Shown here piece after piece: positions 7,698 through 15,418 of a DNA stretch of 32,237 nt. The notes under the pieces were generated by a model. That model had not been told where the DNA came from. It saw only the letters and a list, made by a program, of their open reading frames with translations, and searched no databases. Origin of the DNA: Bacteroidales bacterium (GTDB lineage: Bacteria; Bacteroidota; Bacteroidia; Bacteroidales; UBA932). The stretch's first letter is position 1, and the number at the start of each line of letters is the position of its first letter. Where the stretch lies: positions 1-32,237 of the forward strand of contig JAFZLQ010000039.1 of assembly GCA_017551425.1 (NCBI GenBank), in the 5' to 3' direction. The translations under genes and the position numbers were made by a program.

Positions 7698-8707
7698 AAG
7701 CCGTCCGCACAGTCATAGCCATCCTGGTCCTCGCCTGCATAGCCTCCTGCAACCGCAACGAAGACCCCTGGCACGACGGCACGCCGCTGCGCTGCGCCGT
7801 GAGCATGCTGGACAGCGATACCGGAAGCGAACTGCGCTGCGGCTACAACTACGAGCTGCTGAGCCGTTACGCCTCCGTCACCGGGCGCAAGGCGGCCATA
7901 CGCCTCGCCCTGCACAAGGAAGCCGTGCTGGACTCGCTGCGTTCCGGCGACCTGGACGTCATCGCCTTCCCCTGGAAAGACAGCATCGGACCCGATTCCA
8001 CCCTCATAGAGATCATGGCCGACAGCTGCGGCATCTGGGTATTCCCCTCCTCCCGTGCGGTTGAGGCGGAAAAGGCGGTGCAGTGGCTAAGGGACTTCCG
8101 TTCCGGGCCCGACCATCCCGTAATACGCCAGCCTTTCTTCGACGTTTACAATCCCATGACGCGGGTGAGCGCAGACTTCATATCCCCCTACGATTCGCTG
8201 CTGCGCGTCTATGCAGACACCCTGGGATGGGACTGGAAGCTGCTCGCCGCAGTCGTCTATCAAGAGTCCAAATTCAAGATCGAGGCCCGCTCGGGACGGG
8301 GCGCATCGGGCCTGATGCAGCTCCTGCCCGATACGGCGCGCCACTTCGGATGCAGCAACTCCCTGGACCCGGAAGACAACATTCGCGCCGGGGTGCGCAT
8401 GCTTCTCGCCGTGCGCGAGCGCTACCGCAAGATGGCCGCGACGCCGGACGACCTCACCAAATTCACCCTCGCCGGCTACAACGCCGGAACCGGGCGCCTG
8501 AAGGACTGCATCAACTACGCCCGTCACCTGGGGGTTGACGTGTCCCGATGGGAGAATATCGCCGCAGTCATTCCGGACATGCAGCACGATTCCATCGCCG
8601 CTCTCGACACAATCAAGCTCGGAACCTTCTCCGGCGGCTACGAAACCGTCTCCTACGTACGCAAGGTGCGCAGGTTCCACGAACGTTATACCCACATTTG
8701 CGAATGA
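7694..8707 (+). CDS. Membrane-bound lytic murein transglycosylase (MltF-like) lipoprotein
   Basis: A 337-residue lipoprotein. The signal peptide ends in the lipobox CIASC (Cys about residue 19). Residues ~35-140 resemble a shortened solute-binding (SBP_bac_3-type) regulatory domain (LDSDTGSELRCGYNYELLSRYA, SLRSGDLDVIAFPWKDS). Residues ~165-300 are the SLT catalytic domain with the catalytic Glu in YQESKFKIEARSGRGASGLMQLLP and the AGYNAGTGRLKD motif. It cleaves peptidoglycan glycan strands to 1,6-anhydro products. The ATG overlaps the porin stop by four bases (ATGA), so the longer open frame upstream is out of use. Placement beside a porin and a LolC/E-like permease suggests coordinated envelope assembly (inference). 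Confidence 0.88.
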   Translation: MKAVRTVIAILVLACIASCNRNEDPWHDGTPLRCAVSMLDSDTGSELRCGYNYELLSRYASVTGRKAAIRLALHKEAVLDSLRSGDLDVIAFPWKDSIGPDSTLIEIMADSCGIWVFPSSRAVEAEKAVQWLRDFRSGPDHPVIRQPFFDVYNPMTRVSADFISPYDSLLRVYADTLGWDWKLLAAVVYQESKFKIEARSGRGASGLMQLLPDTARHFGCSNSLDPEDNIRAGVRMLLAVRERYRKMAATPDDLTKFTLAGYNAGTGRLKDCINYARHLGVDVSRWENIAAVIPDMQHDSIAALDTIKLGTFSGGYETVSYVRKVRRFHERYTHICE

Positions 8708-9834
8708 AGGCGGAGGGATTCATAGCGTCCAGACTCCGTTTCAAGGGGCGCCTGGCCATAGTTGCAATTGCGGTGAGCTTCTTCGTGATGATAATCTCGC
8801 TGGCCATATCCGCCGGCTTCCGCAAGGAAATCCGCAGCGGCATATCGGCGATGTCCGGCGACATACGCCTCAGCGCCACCGAAGAGCCCATCAACACCCG
8901 CCCGTCCTACATAGACAAGCTTGAGGGCTTGAAGGGCGTCAGAAGCATCACCCCCGTAATCTGGAAACCGGCGATAGTCAAGGGGCCCGACGACATCAGC
9001 GGCGTGCTGGTCAAGGGCGTGCCCATGCCGGACAGCTGCTCGCTGCAGGCAAGCATACCCTCGCGCCTCGCAGCCAAGCTCAGGCTTTCCGAGGGCGACA
9101 GCTTCACCGCATGGTTCGTGGAAGACAAGGTGCGCGCCCGCAGGTTCACCGTCAGCGGCATCTACGAGGGCATTATCGATTCCGACGAAACCCTCACCAT
9201 AATAGTACCGCTTGCCGACATGCAGCGCCTGTGCGGCTGGAGCGAAGACCAGGCGAGCGCCCTCGAGGTGCTGCTGAAAGACCCCGACGCGGCAAACGAC
9301 ACGGCATTCGAGATGAGCGTCATGTCCTACGGAAACCACGGGCCCGAGGAGGAGATACTCAATGCGGCAACCGCCCGCGCCCGCTATCCCCAGCTCTTCG
9401 ACTGGCTCGGGCTGATAGACGTCAACGTGCTGGCAATCATTATGTTGATGATAGTGGTGGCCGGCTTCAACATGATTTCCGGCCTGCTCATCCTGCTGTT
9501 CCGCCACATCTCCACCATTGGCATGCTGAAGAGCATGGGCATGGGCAACCGCGCCATCGCAGGGGTGTTCCTGCGAGTGGCGGCGCGCATAGTTGCAGCA
9601 GGTATGCTGATAGGGAACGCCGCGGCACTGCTGTTCTGCCTGGTGCAGGACGCCACGCACCTCATAAAGCTCAACCCGGCGAATTACTTTGTCTCCTTCG
9701 TCCCGGTGAGCGTAAGTCCCACGGTGGTCCTGCTGGTGGACGCCATCGCCTTCGGGGCCATAATGCTCCTCCTGCTTATCCCTACCCTGTTCATCTCAAG
9801 GGTCGATCCCGCAGAGACGGTGAGGGTGAAGTAG
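8704..9834 (+). CDS. ABC transporter permease, LolC/LolE/FtsX type
   Basis: A 376-residue membrane protein with one N-terminal transmembrane helix (about 19-40), a large periplasmic MacB/LolC-type domain (about 42-235) and three C-terminal helices (about 240-262, 290-320, 340-366) with FHIST/HISTIGMLKSMGMGNR, the cytoplasmic coupling segment of FtsX-type permeases. In Proteobacteria, LolCDE releases lipoproteins from the inner membrane; Bacteroidota homologues are usually annotated only by family. No ATPase partner lies in the window, so the LolD-like subunit must be encoded elsewhere. ATG at 8704 overlaps the transglycosylase stop by four bases. Last gene of the operon; a hairpin follows at 9841. 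Confidence 0.85.
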   Translation: MKAEGFIASRLRFKGRLAIVAIAVSFFVMIISLAISAGFRKEIRSGISAMSGDIRLSATEEPINTRPSYIDKLEGLKGVRSITPVIWKPAIVKGPDDISGVLVKGVPMPDSCSLQASIPSRLAAKLRLSEGDSFTAWFVEDKVRARRFTVSGIYEGIIDSDETLTIIVPLADMQRLCGWSEDQASALEVLLKDPDAANDTAFEMSVMSYGNHGPEEEILNAATARARYPQLFDWLGLIDVNVLAIIMLMIVVAGFNMISGLLILLFRHISTIGMLKSMGMGNRAIAGVFLRVAARIVAAGMLIGNAAALLFCLVQDATHLIKLNPANYFVSFVPVSVSPTVVLLVDAIAFGAIMLLLLIPTLFISRVDPAETVRVK

Positions 9835-9840
9835 GCTGAT

Positions 9841-9877
9841 GCCCTGGGACCTGCGCCAAGGCCTCCGTTATTTTTTC
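9841..9877. terminator. Hairpin between convergent genes, containing a GCGCAGGTCC half-site
   Basis: GCCCTGG...CCAAGGC can form a 7-bp stem with one mismatch around an 8-base loop (9841-9863). A run of six T begins near 9871 on the plus strand, inside the 3' end of the convergent TPR-like gene. It could end transcription from the permease side. GGGACCTGCGCC inside it is an inverse copy of the core of the dispersed repeat seen at 14098 and 30820. Confidence 0.45.
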
Positions 9878-10794
9878 TGGTTAAGGGCTTCCAGGCGGGC
9901 CTCGTAGCCGCTGCGCTCAAGCTCGTCCGAGGTGGCGCGGATCAGCGCCGGAAGGTATTTCTTCTCCAGCCTTACGTTCTTGTCGCGCCGCGCGACCAGC
10001 ACGCAGTTGCGCGCGGCCGAATAGTCGTCGGGAGAGATCTTGAACACCTTCTCGTACCATTTGAGGGCCTTGCGCGGATTGCTCTTGCAAACAAGCCAGT
10101 AGGAGCCGAGGTTATTGAGGAACTCGGTGTTGCGGGGATATTCCTTGTTCATGCGCTCCGAAATGACCCTGAACGCCTCGAAGCTGGACGGCGTACCGTA
10201 ATGGAAAAAGGTAAAGCAGAACTCCTGGATGGCCTGCTGGAAAATGTCCTGCTCCATCTTCTCCCCCCGCAGGGTCCATGAAGGATGCTTGGACGCGTTA
10301 TAGTCGATGGTCCGCATGATCTCCTGCAGTGCCATGTCGGGGCTGTCCTTCTCGTAAAGGATGAGCGCGTCAATCTTGTCAACCCTGTAGCCGAATTCGT
10401 CCGGGACCAGCGAAATAGCCCTGTCTATGGTCTTCTTGGCGGCGCCGAAGAGCTCGTCGTCGTAAGAATCGACCTCATAATAGAACACGTCCCGCCCGGT
10501 GCTGTCCTTCAGGGTTAGGAAGGGGCTCTGCCCGAGGTACTTGGACGCATCCCTGGGCTCGATGTTCGTGCTTCGCGCCTTGGCGACGCAGAAGCTGAAG
10601 CGGGCATGCAGCATCTCCGGGCTGTCCGGATCAGCGGCCTCCCAGCGGTCGATAATGGTCTCTACGCCTACGCCGGCGGGTCCTACCCTGCGCACCTGGC
10701 GCTCGTAAGACGATTTGATAGACGATACGTCCTGCGCGGAGGCAAGGCAGCCCGCCAGAAACAGGGCGGCTGATATCAGATAACGCAATTTCAT
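9868..10794 (-). CDS. Exported TPR-like protein of unknown function
   Basis: A 308-residue protein with a clear signal sequence. Its end can be read as a lipobox (LAGC, Cys at 16) or as a signal peptidase I site (ASA-Q at about 21); I cannot decide. The rest is helical with tetratricopeptide-like character, clearest at NTEFLNNLGSYWLVCKSNPRKALKWYEKVFKISPDDYSAARN (about 225-268). No enzymatic motif is visible. Its ATG overlaps the methyltransferase stop by four bases, so it is the last gene of a three-gene operon. TPR proteins usually scaffold complexes; a specific role cannot be inferred. Confidence 0.7.
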   Translation of the reverse strand: MKLRYLISAALFLAGCLASAQDVSSIKSSYERQVRRVGPAGVGVETIIDRWEAADPDSPEMLHARFSFCVAKARSTNIEPRDASKYLGQSPFLTLKDSTGRDVFYYEVDSYDDELFGAAKKTIDRAISLVPDEFGYRVDKIDALILYEKDSPDMALQEIMRTIDYNASKHPSWTLRGEKMEQDIFQQAIQEFCFTFFHYGTPSSFEAFRVISERMNKEYPRNTEFLNNLGSYWLVCKSNPRKALKWYEKVFKISPDDYSAARNCVLVARRDKNVRLEKKYLPALIRATSDELERSGYEARLEALNQKK

Positions 10795-11927
10795 ATGTCC
10801 TTAAGTATTCTGCGGCTCATCGGATGAAGGTTGTTGCAGCGTTTGCCGAGGTTCTTCACCAGCCCGAGCGGATGCCCCCTGTAACAAAGCGCAACGTATC
10901 CCAAAGGGGCATCGGGAAGTACGATGGAGTCTCGGTGGAGGAAATGCAGGGCCGTCTGTAAACCGGCTTCCGCCACCGGGAAGGATGATTTGTCAAAGTC
11001 GATGGCTAGGACGCTGTCCGGGTGCGGAATGACGTCGCGGCCCTTGACCGCAGGCGCCGGAGTGCCGTTGCGCAGAGGCCTCAGGGACGCTATGTCCATG
11101 CTGCGGGCCTGCGCCTGGGGATCGGTCTTCACCAGGGCTCCGGCCCACTGGCCTTCCCCCGGCACCTCGCCGGCCCTCAGGAGGCTGCCGCAATCCGTCA
11201 GCCGCACGCCGTACTCCGGGAACTCGTCTTCAGGGGGGATTATTTCGCCGCCGAGCTCTTCCGCCGCCCAGCGGAGGTTGGAGTCGTTCTCCGCATCTTC
11301 GTAGGTGCAGGTGGAATACACCAGCACGCCGCCCTGCCGCAGCGCGGGCCACACGTCGGCGAGTATCCTCTTCTGCCTTGCCGCACAGACGGTTACGAGT
11401 TCAGGGGACCATTCCTCGACGGCCCGGGGATCCTTGCGGAACATGCCCTCGCCGCTGCATGGCACATCAGCGACTATTATATCGAAGCAGCCGGGCAGAA
11501 CGCGCCCGATCACGGCAGGATCCACGCTCGTGACAATCACCGCCGGGTCTCCCCATACGGCCACGTTGTCGCAGAGCACGGACGCACGCGCCTTCATCAC
11601 CTCGTTGGCGACAAGGGTAAAGGCACCTCCGAAGCGCTCTCGCAGGGATGCGGCGATGTCTGTGGTCTTGCCTCCCGGGGCGGCGCAGAGGTCCAGTACC
11701 CGGAGGCCGGGGCCGAAGCGGGCCAGGGTTTTGCGGAACAGATGCCCCACGAACATAGCCGACGAATCCTGCACGTAGTAGCAACCGGCGTGCATCAGCG
11801 GGTCAAGTATGAACTGGGGGCGGGAATCGAGTATGCGGCCGTACGGGCTCCATGGCACCGGGGTGCCAGCGGGGCCGTCGCAGCCTTTGAAGGGGTTGAG
11901 GCGTATGGAAACGGAGGCCTCTTCCAT
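10791..11927 (-). CDS. RNA (cytosine-C5) methyltransferase, NOL1/NOP2/Sun (RsmF-like)
   Basis: A 378-residue SAM-dependent methyltransferase that makes 5-methylcytosine in rRNA or tRNA. SVSIRLNP (residues 6-13) is the RNA-binding segment before the Rossmann fold, LDLCAAPGGKT is SAM motif I, VPCSGEGMFRKDP carries the release cysteine (PC) and YSTCTYEDAENDSN the nucleophilic cysteine (TC). The C-terminus (GYVALCYRGHPLGLVKNLGKRCNNLHPMSRRI) is the PUA-like RNA-binding domain of the RsmF group. The N-terminus looks about 30 residues shorter than I expect for the family. A much longer open frame exists upstream but runs through the neighbouring gene. ATG at 11927 overlaps the SRPBCC stop by one base. 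Confidence 0.88.
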   Translation of the reverse strand: MEEASVSIRLNPFKGCDGPAGTPVPWSPYGRILDSRPQFILDPLMHAGCYYVQDSSAMFVGHLFRKTLARFGPGLRVLDLCAAPGGKTTDIAASLRERFGGAFTLVANEVMKARASVLCDNVAVWGDPAVIVTSVDPAVIGRVLPGCFDIIVADVPCSGEGMFRKDPRAVEEWSPELVTVCAARQKRILADVWPALRQGGVLVYSTCTYEDAENDSNLRWAAEELGGEIIPPEDEFPEYGVRLTDCGSLLRAGEVPGEGQWAGALVKTDPQAQARSMDIASLRPLRNGTPAPAVKGRDVIPHPDSVLAIDFDKSSFPVAEAGLQTALHFLHRDSIVLPDAPLGYVALCYRGHPLGLVKNLGKRCNNLHPMSRRILKDI

Positions 11928-12358
11928 CAGCCGAGGTCGGAGGGGAATTCCGGTCTCTGGCCGTGCGAGACCTGCACGAGAGTATCTACGGCCTTGTCCA
12001 GGGCCTCTTTGATCTTGCCGCCGAGGAGAGCCTTCATCATGAGGTTGAGGTCTGCGTCGGCCTCGAGGCTGAAGTCCGTCCCGCCCTCCGCCGGATCGAA
12101 ATGGGCGGAGACGCTGAAGTGGAACGGAGCGTCCATGTCTTCTATGCGGATGAGGTTGTACGGCTGGCGCAGGGCAACGCGCACCGCGATGGTGAAACCC
12201 TGCACCGTGGCGCTGAGGGTGTCGAAGTCTGCTGTGACGGAATCGCGGTACTTCTCCGGCAGGGACTGCGTGAGGTTGCGCAGGTCTGTGAAACTCATGT
12301 ATAACTGTTCCGGCGGCACGGCCACCACGCCGTGTTTGCTTTCGTAATGTGCAGGCAT
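11927..12358 (-). CDS. SRPBCC-like (polyketide cyclase fold) protein
   Basis: A 143-residue soluble protein with a helix-grip pattern: an N-terminal strand (ESKHGVVAVPPEQLYMSFTDLRNLTQSLP), a central beta-sheet (ADFDTLSATVQGFTIAVRVALRQPYNLIRIEDMDAP, FHFSVSAHFDPAEGGTDFSLEADADLN) and a long C-terminal helix (MMKALLGGKIKEALDKAVDTLVQV). This is the layout of SRPBCC/START-like small-ligand proteins, common in Bacteroidales before housekeeping genes. Ligand unknown. I start at the ATG at 12358, not the ORF beginning further upstream, which would read across the promoter. First gene of the minus-strand operon. Confidence 0.75.
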   Translation of the reverse strand: MPAHYESKHGVVAVPPEQLYMSFTDLRNLTQSLPEKYRDSVTADFDTLSATVQGFTIAVRVALRQPYNLIRIEDMDAPFHFSVSAHFDPAEGGTDFSLEADADLNLMMKALLGGKIKEALDKAVDTLVQVSHGQRPEFPSDLG

Positions 12359-12373
12359 TTCGTATATTTTTTT

Positions 12374-12381
12374 TACTTTTG
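12374..12381 (+). promoter_or_regulatory. -7 promoter element for the NUDIX gene
   Basis: TACTTTTG matches TAnnTTTG and lies 17 bases before the ATG at 12399. It abuts the opposite-strand -7 element, forming the palindrome TTTGCAAA at their junction. No clear -33 element. Confidence 0.55.
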
Positions 12382-12389
12382 CAAAGATA
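12382..12389 (-). promoter_or_regulatory. -7 promoter element for the SRPBCC operon
   Basis: On the minus strand this reads TATCTTTG (TAnnTTTG), 23 bases before the ATG at 12358. The arrangement with the plus-strand box is face to face, so the two transcripts would start inside each other's -7 box. Confidence 0.55.
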
Positions 12390-12398
12390 ACAAAATCT

Positions 12399-13010
12399 AT
12401 GCACAAAATTTATTTCGAGAAGCGCTGCATCATCATCTGCCCCCCTTCGGACCAGGCCCTCTCCGACCCAAACTCCATAGAGTTCCACAGCGGCGACAAA
12501 CTCGACCTGCATACCCTCGTGAGCATGTTCAAGGCTTCCGAGTCGCTCAGCCGCATATATATTCCCACACCCGATACGGAACAGACCTACAAGAGCCTTT
12601 GCTCCGAATTCCGCGAGGTTAACGCAGCGGGCGGCCTGGTCTCCAACCGTCGCGGAGACTATCTCCTGATAAGCCGCAGCGGCCTCTGGGACCTGCCCAA
12701 GGGCCATCAGGAGGCGGGAGAAGACATTGCGGTGACGGCGCTCCGCGAGGTGCAGGAAGAAACCGGGGTCGAGGCCCTGGAGCTGCGCGGCCTCATCTGC
12801 GTCACGGACCACTGTTATCTCAGAAACGACGTCTGGCACCTCAAGCACACCTGGTGGTACGACATGCTCTACACAGACCCTGTTGACCTTACCCCGCAGA
12901 GGGAGGAAGACATAAGCAAGGCGGCCTGGGTTGCGAAATCCAGCCTCCCTCCATATCTCAAAAACACATACCCTTCCATACTTGAAGTATTTCGCGAGGC
13001 GAAGGTGTGA
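12399..13010 (+). CDS. NUDIX hydrolase
   Basis: A 203-residue protein whose residues 102-124 are an exact Nudix box (G-x5-E-x7-REVQEE-x-G-V; GHQEAGEDIAVTALREVQEE). Nudix enzymes cleave nucleoside diphosphates linked to another group, using the box glutamates to bind Mg. The ~75-residue N-terminal extension (MHKIYFEKRCIIICPP...) is typical of a Bacteroidales subfamily and may set substrate choice. The substrate is not predictable. Driven by its own promoter at 12374. Confidence 0.9.
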   Translation: MHKIYFEKRCIIICPPSDQALSDPNSIEFHSGDKLDLHTLVSMFKASESLSRIYIPTPDTEQTYKSLCSEFREVNAAGGLVSNRRGDYLLISRSGLWDLPKGHQEAGEDIAVTALREVQEETGVEALELRGLICVTDHCYLRNDVWHLKHTWWYDMLYTDPVDLTPQREEDISKAAWVAKSSLPPYLKNTYPSILEVFREAKV

Positions 13011-13043
13011 AACTTTTTACAAGTTTGCACCGTATTATAATGT

Positions 13044-14093
13044 ATGAAACTTTCCCAATTCAATTTTGAGCTCCCCCAGGAACGTATCGCAAAGGAGCCC
13101 GTCCGCTGGCGTGACGAATGCAAGCTCATGGTCCTCAACCGCAAGACCGGAGAAATAGAACACAGGCAATTCAAAGACATACTCGATTACTTCAGCAAAG
13201 GAGACCGCTTTGTCTTCAACGACACCCAGGTTTTCCCCGCCAAGCTTTTCGGCAAGAAGGAAAAGACCGGCGCAGACATCATGGTCTTCCTGCTCCGCGA
13301 GCTCAACCGCGAGCAGCGTCTCTGGGACGTAATCGTGGAGCCCGCACGCAAGATCCGCATAGGCAACAAGCTCTACTTCGGAGAGGACGAGAGCATGGTG
13401 GCGGAAGTCATAGACAACACCACTTCCCGCGGCCGCACCCTGCGTTTCCTCTATGACGGCCCGTACGAGGAGTTCAAGCAGAGCCTGTTCGCCCTCGGCA
13501 AGACCCCCGTTCCCGAGTGGGTCAAGGAAGACGTCACCCCCGAGGATGCAGAGAACTTCCAGACCATCTTCGCCTCCAAGGAAGGCGCAGTCTCCGCCCC
13601 CGCGGCCGGCCTGCACTTCTCGCGCGAGCTCATGAACAGGATGATCCTGCACGACGTGGAGAAGACTTTCATCACCATACACATGGGCATAGGCCACTTC
13701 CGCAGCGTAGATGTGGAAGACCTTTCCAAGCACAAGGTGGACTCCGAGCACATGATCATTTCCGAGCAGGCCGCCAACGAGATCAACGCCACCAAGCGCG
13801 CCGGCGGCAAGATCTGCGCAGTGGGCGTGACCGTCATCCGCGCGCTGGAGACATACGTGACCACCAACGCGGAAATCCGTGCCAACGACACCTGGACCAA
13901 CAAGTTCATCTTCCCTCCGTACGACTTCAGCATAGCCGACGCCTTTGTATCCAACTTCCATCTCCCCTGCTCCACCATGCTCATGATGGAGGCCGCCTTC
14001 GGAGGCTTCGAGAAGGTGATGAACGCATACAAGGTCGCCCTCGAGCAGGACTACCGCTTCGGCCCTTACGGAGACGCGCTTCTGATTATCTAA
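13044..14093 (+). CDS. queA: tRNA preQ1(34) S-adenosylmethionine ribosyltransferase-isomerase
   Basis: QueA transfers the ribosyl part of SAM to 7-aminomethyl-7-deazaguanine at tRNA position 34, forming epoxyqueuosine. At 349 residues it is full length. Diagnostic segments are the N-terminus MKLSQFNFELPQERIAKEP, FNDTQVFPAKLFGKK, ITIHMGIGHFRSVD, and SAPAAGLHFSREL; the last usually reads SAPTAGLHFT, so two positions differ. Upstream, CAAGTTTG at 13020-13027 is a one-mismatch -7 element. The stop is followed five bases later by a dispersed palindromic repeat that also looks able to terminate transcription. Confidence 0.95.
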   Translation: MKLSQFNFELPQERIAKEPVRWRDECKLMVLNRKTGEIEHRQFKDILDYFSKGDRFVFNDTQVFPAKLFGKKEKTGADIMVFLLRELNREQRLWDVIVEPARKIRIGNKLYFGEDESMVAEVIDNTTSRGRTLRFLYDGPYEEFKQSLFALGKTPVPEWVKEDVTPEDAENFQTIFASKEGAVSAPAAGLHFSRELMNRMILHDVEKTFITIHMGIGHFRSVDVEDLSKHKVDSEHMIISEQAANEINATKRAGGKICAVGVTVIRALETYVTTNAEIRANDTWTNKFIFPPYDFSIADAFVSNFHLPCSTMLMMEAAFGGFEKVMNAYKVALEQDYRFGPYGDALLII

Positions 14094-14097
14094 CGCT

Positions 14098-14198
14098 TGG
14101 CGCAGGCCCAAAAAGTTATTTGGGGGACCGGCGCCGCAAAACATCAATATACGCCTTACAGTGGCGCAGGTACCGGCAGAAAAAACGGACCTGCGCCA
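14098..14198. repeat. Dispersed palindromic repeat, copy A (GGCGCAGGTCC family)
   Basis: A ~101-bp non-coding element directly after queA. Direct cores TGGCGCAGG at 14098 and 14162 alternate with inverse cores GGACCGGCGCC at 14125-14135 and CGGACCTGCGCCA at 14186-14198, giving two successive hairpins. The same order of parts, including the AAAAAGTT and GCGCCGCAAA pieces, recurs at 30820-30918. This is a REP/BIME-like architecture. No coding capacity is likely. Confidence 0.75.
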
Positions 14199-14214
14199 TT
14201 GTGTTTATTTTTTT
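14162..14214 (+). terminator. Probable intrinsic terminator of queA formed by the repeat
   Basis: TGGCGCAGGTACCG pairs with CGGACCTGCGCCA (13 bp with one bulged base) around a ~10-base A-rich loop, and a T-rich stretch (14199-14214, ending in seven T) follows. This is a convincing rho-independent terminator and lies just before the dprA promoter. Confidence 0.65.
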
Positions 14215-14216
14215 CG

Positions 14217-14224
14217 TAGCTTTG
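14217..14224 (+). promoter_or_regulatory. -7 promoter element for dprA
   Basis: TAGCTTTG matches TAnnTTTG, 15 bases before the dprA ATG, and sits directly behind the terminator T-run. No clear -33 at standard spacing. Confidence 0.55.
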
Positions 14225-14239
14225 CAAAAACTATAAACT

Positions 14240-15406
14240 ATGAACCGGACTGACTATGAAACAATCTGCGCCATGACGCTGAATCGCGTCATGGGCTACG
14301 AACCTGCGGCGGCCCGCAGGCTGATCTCCACCTTCGGTTCCCCCGGAGCCGTTTTCGACCAATCCCCTTCAGCGCTCGACGAGGCCTTCGGCCCCTTCAG
14401 CAAGTACCGCGCGTCCATCTGCGGGCGGGAGCTGGAGCTTTCGGCGGCGGAATACGAAAAGATTCTTCGCGACGGCTGCGCTTTCGTACGCTTCGGTGCA
14501 CCGGGCTATCCCCCGCTGCTGGCGGAATGCCCGGACGCTCCCGTGGGGCTGTACATCCGCAGCGTCACCCCGCCGGAAGAGCTGTTCGCACCGCGCCGCA
14601 CCATTTCCGTGGTCGGCACCCGCGACATCTCCCCCTACGGGCGCGAATGGACGGAAAGGACCGTTACCGCCATGTCACGCACCACCGTCAAACCGCTGAT
14701 AGTCAGCGGGCTGGCAATTGGAGTAGATATCACCGCACACGGCACGGCCCTGGACTGCGGCCTGCCCACGGTGGCAGTGATTCCGGTTGGGATCGACAAC
14801 GTCTATCCCGCCAGGCACAGGCGCATTGCGGAACGCATGGCGTCCACGCCGGGCTGCGCCCTCGTGACGGACTTCCCGCCGGAGACATCCCCCGTCGCAT
14901 TCAACTTCCTGCGGCGCAACCGCATCATCGCGGGGCTCTCACACGCCACCATTCTCACAGAGTCCAAGGCGCAGGGGGGCGGCACCATGACCGCCAGGCT
15001 CGCAGCCAGTTACGGACGGGAAGTCTTCGCCCTCCCCGGACGCATGGACGACCTGCGCTCCGCTGGATGCAACCGCCTGATACTGGAGAAGCTGGCCGAG
15101 CCCCTGGCGGAGCCTTCAGGGCTGGCGTCGCAGCTCGGGCTGGGAAGCGCCGGCAGCCGCAGGGGGCCCGCATTCGAAGAGAGCGTCCGCTCCTGCTACG
15201 CCCACGCCGGGGCGGAAACGGCCGGGCGCCTGGTGGCCATAGCCATGGCCATTCGCGCCAACCGGGGAATAGCACCGGAAGAGATATGCCGTCTGCTCGA
15301 CATGGACTTCGGCAGCGTGAGCGCCGCCGTCTGCCTTCTGGAAAGCGACGGCTTCATCACCACAGACCTGCTGCATCGCTGTACCATTAACCGCAAAATG
15401 TATTAA
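14240..15406 (+). CDS. dprA: DNA-processing protein DprA (Smf)
   Basis: A 388-residue DprA. It loads RecA onto incoming single-stranded DNA during natural transformation and is widely kept in species not known to be competent. Residues ~10-65 are the N-terminal SAM-like helical region; the Rossmann core runs ~110-290 with VVGTRDISPYGREW, SGLAIGVDITAHGTAL and RRNRIIAGLSHATILTESKAQGGGTMTAR (ssDNA-binding residues). Residues ~325-385 form the winged-helix domain (IRANRGIAPEEICRLLDMDFGSVSAAVCLLESDGFI). It has its own promoter and is followed 12 bases later by the TatD gene. Confidence 0.93.
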   Translation: MNRTDYETICAMTLNRVMGYEPAAARRLISTFGSPGAVFDQSPSALDEAFGPFSKYRASICGRELELSAAEYEKILRDGCAFVRFGAPGYPPLLAECPDAPVGLYIRSVTPPEELFAPRRTISVVGTRDISPYGREWTERTVTAMSRTTVKPLIVSGLAIGVDITAHGTALDCGLPTVAVIPVGIDNVYPARHRRIAERMASTPGCALVTDFPPETSPVAFNFLRRNRIIAGLSHATILTESKAQGGGTMTARLAASYGREVFALPGRMDDLRSAGCNRLILEKLAEPLAEPSGLASQLGLGSAGSRRGPAFEESVRSCYAHAGAETAGRLVAIAMAIRANRGIAPEEICRLLDMDFGSVSAAVCLLESDGFITTDLLHRCTINRKMY

Positions 15407-15411
15407 ATTTG
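15404..15411 (+). promoter_or_regulatory. -7 promoter element for the TatD gene, overlapping the dprA stop
   Basis: TAAATTTG fits TAnnTTTG; its first three bases are the dprA TAA stop. Only 7 bases separate it from the TatD-gene ATG, so a transcript from here would be leaderless or nearly so. A chance match in AT-rich junction DNA is possible. Confidence 0.4.
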
Positions 15412-15418
15412 TAGTCTG

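Noticed and set aside
11928..12848. In-frame N-terminal extension of the RNA methyltransferase to 12848
   Set aside because: It would run antisense through the NUDIX gene and in another frame through the SRPBCC gene and both promoters, and it adds Arg/His/Pro-rich sequence unlike the family.
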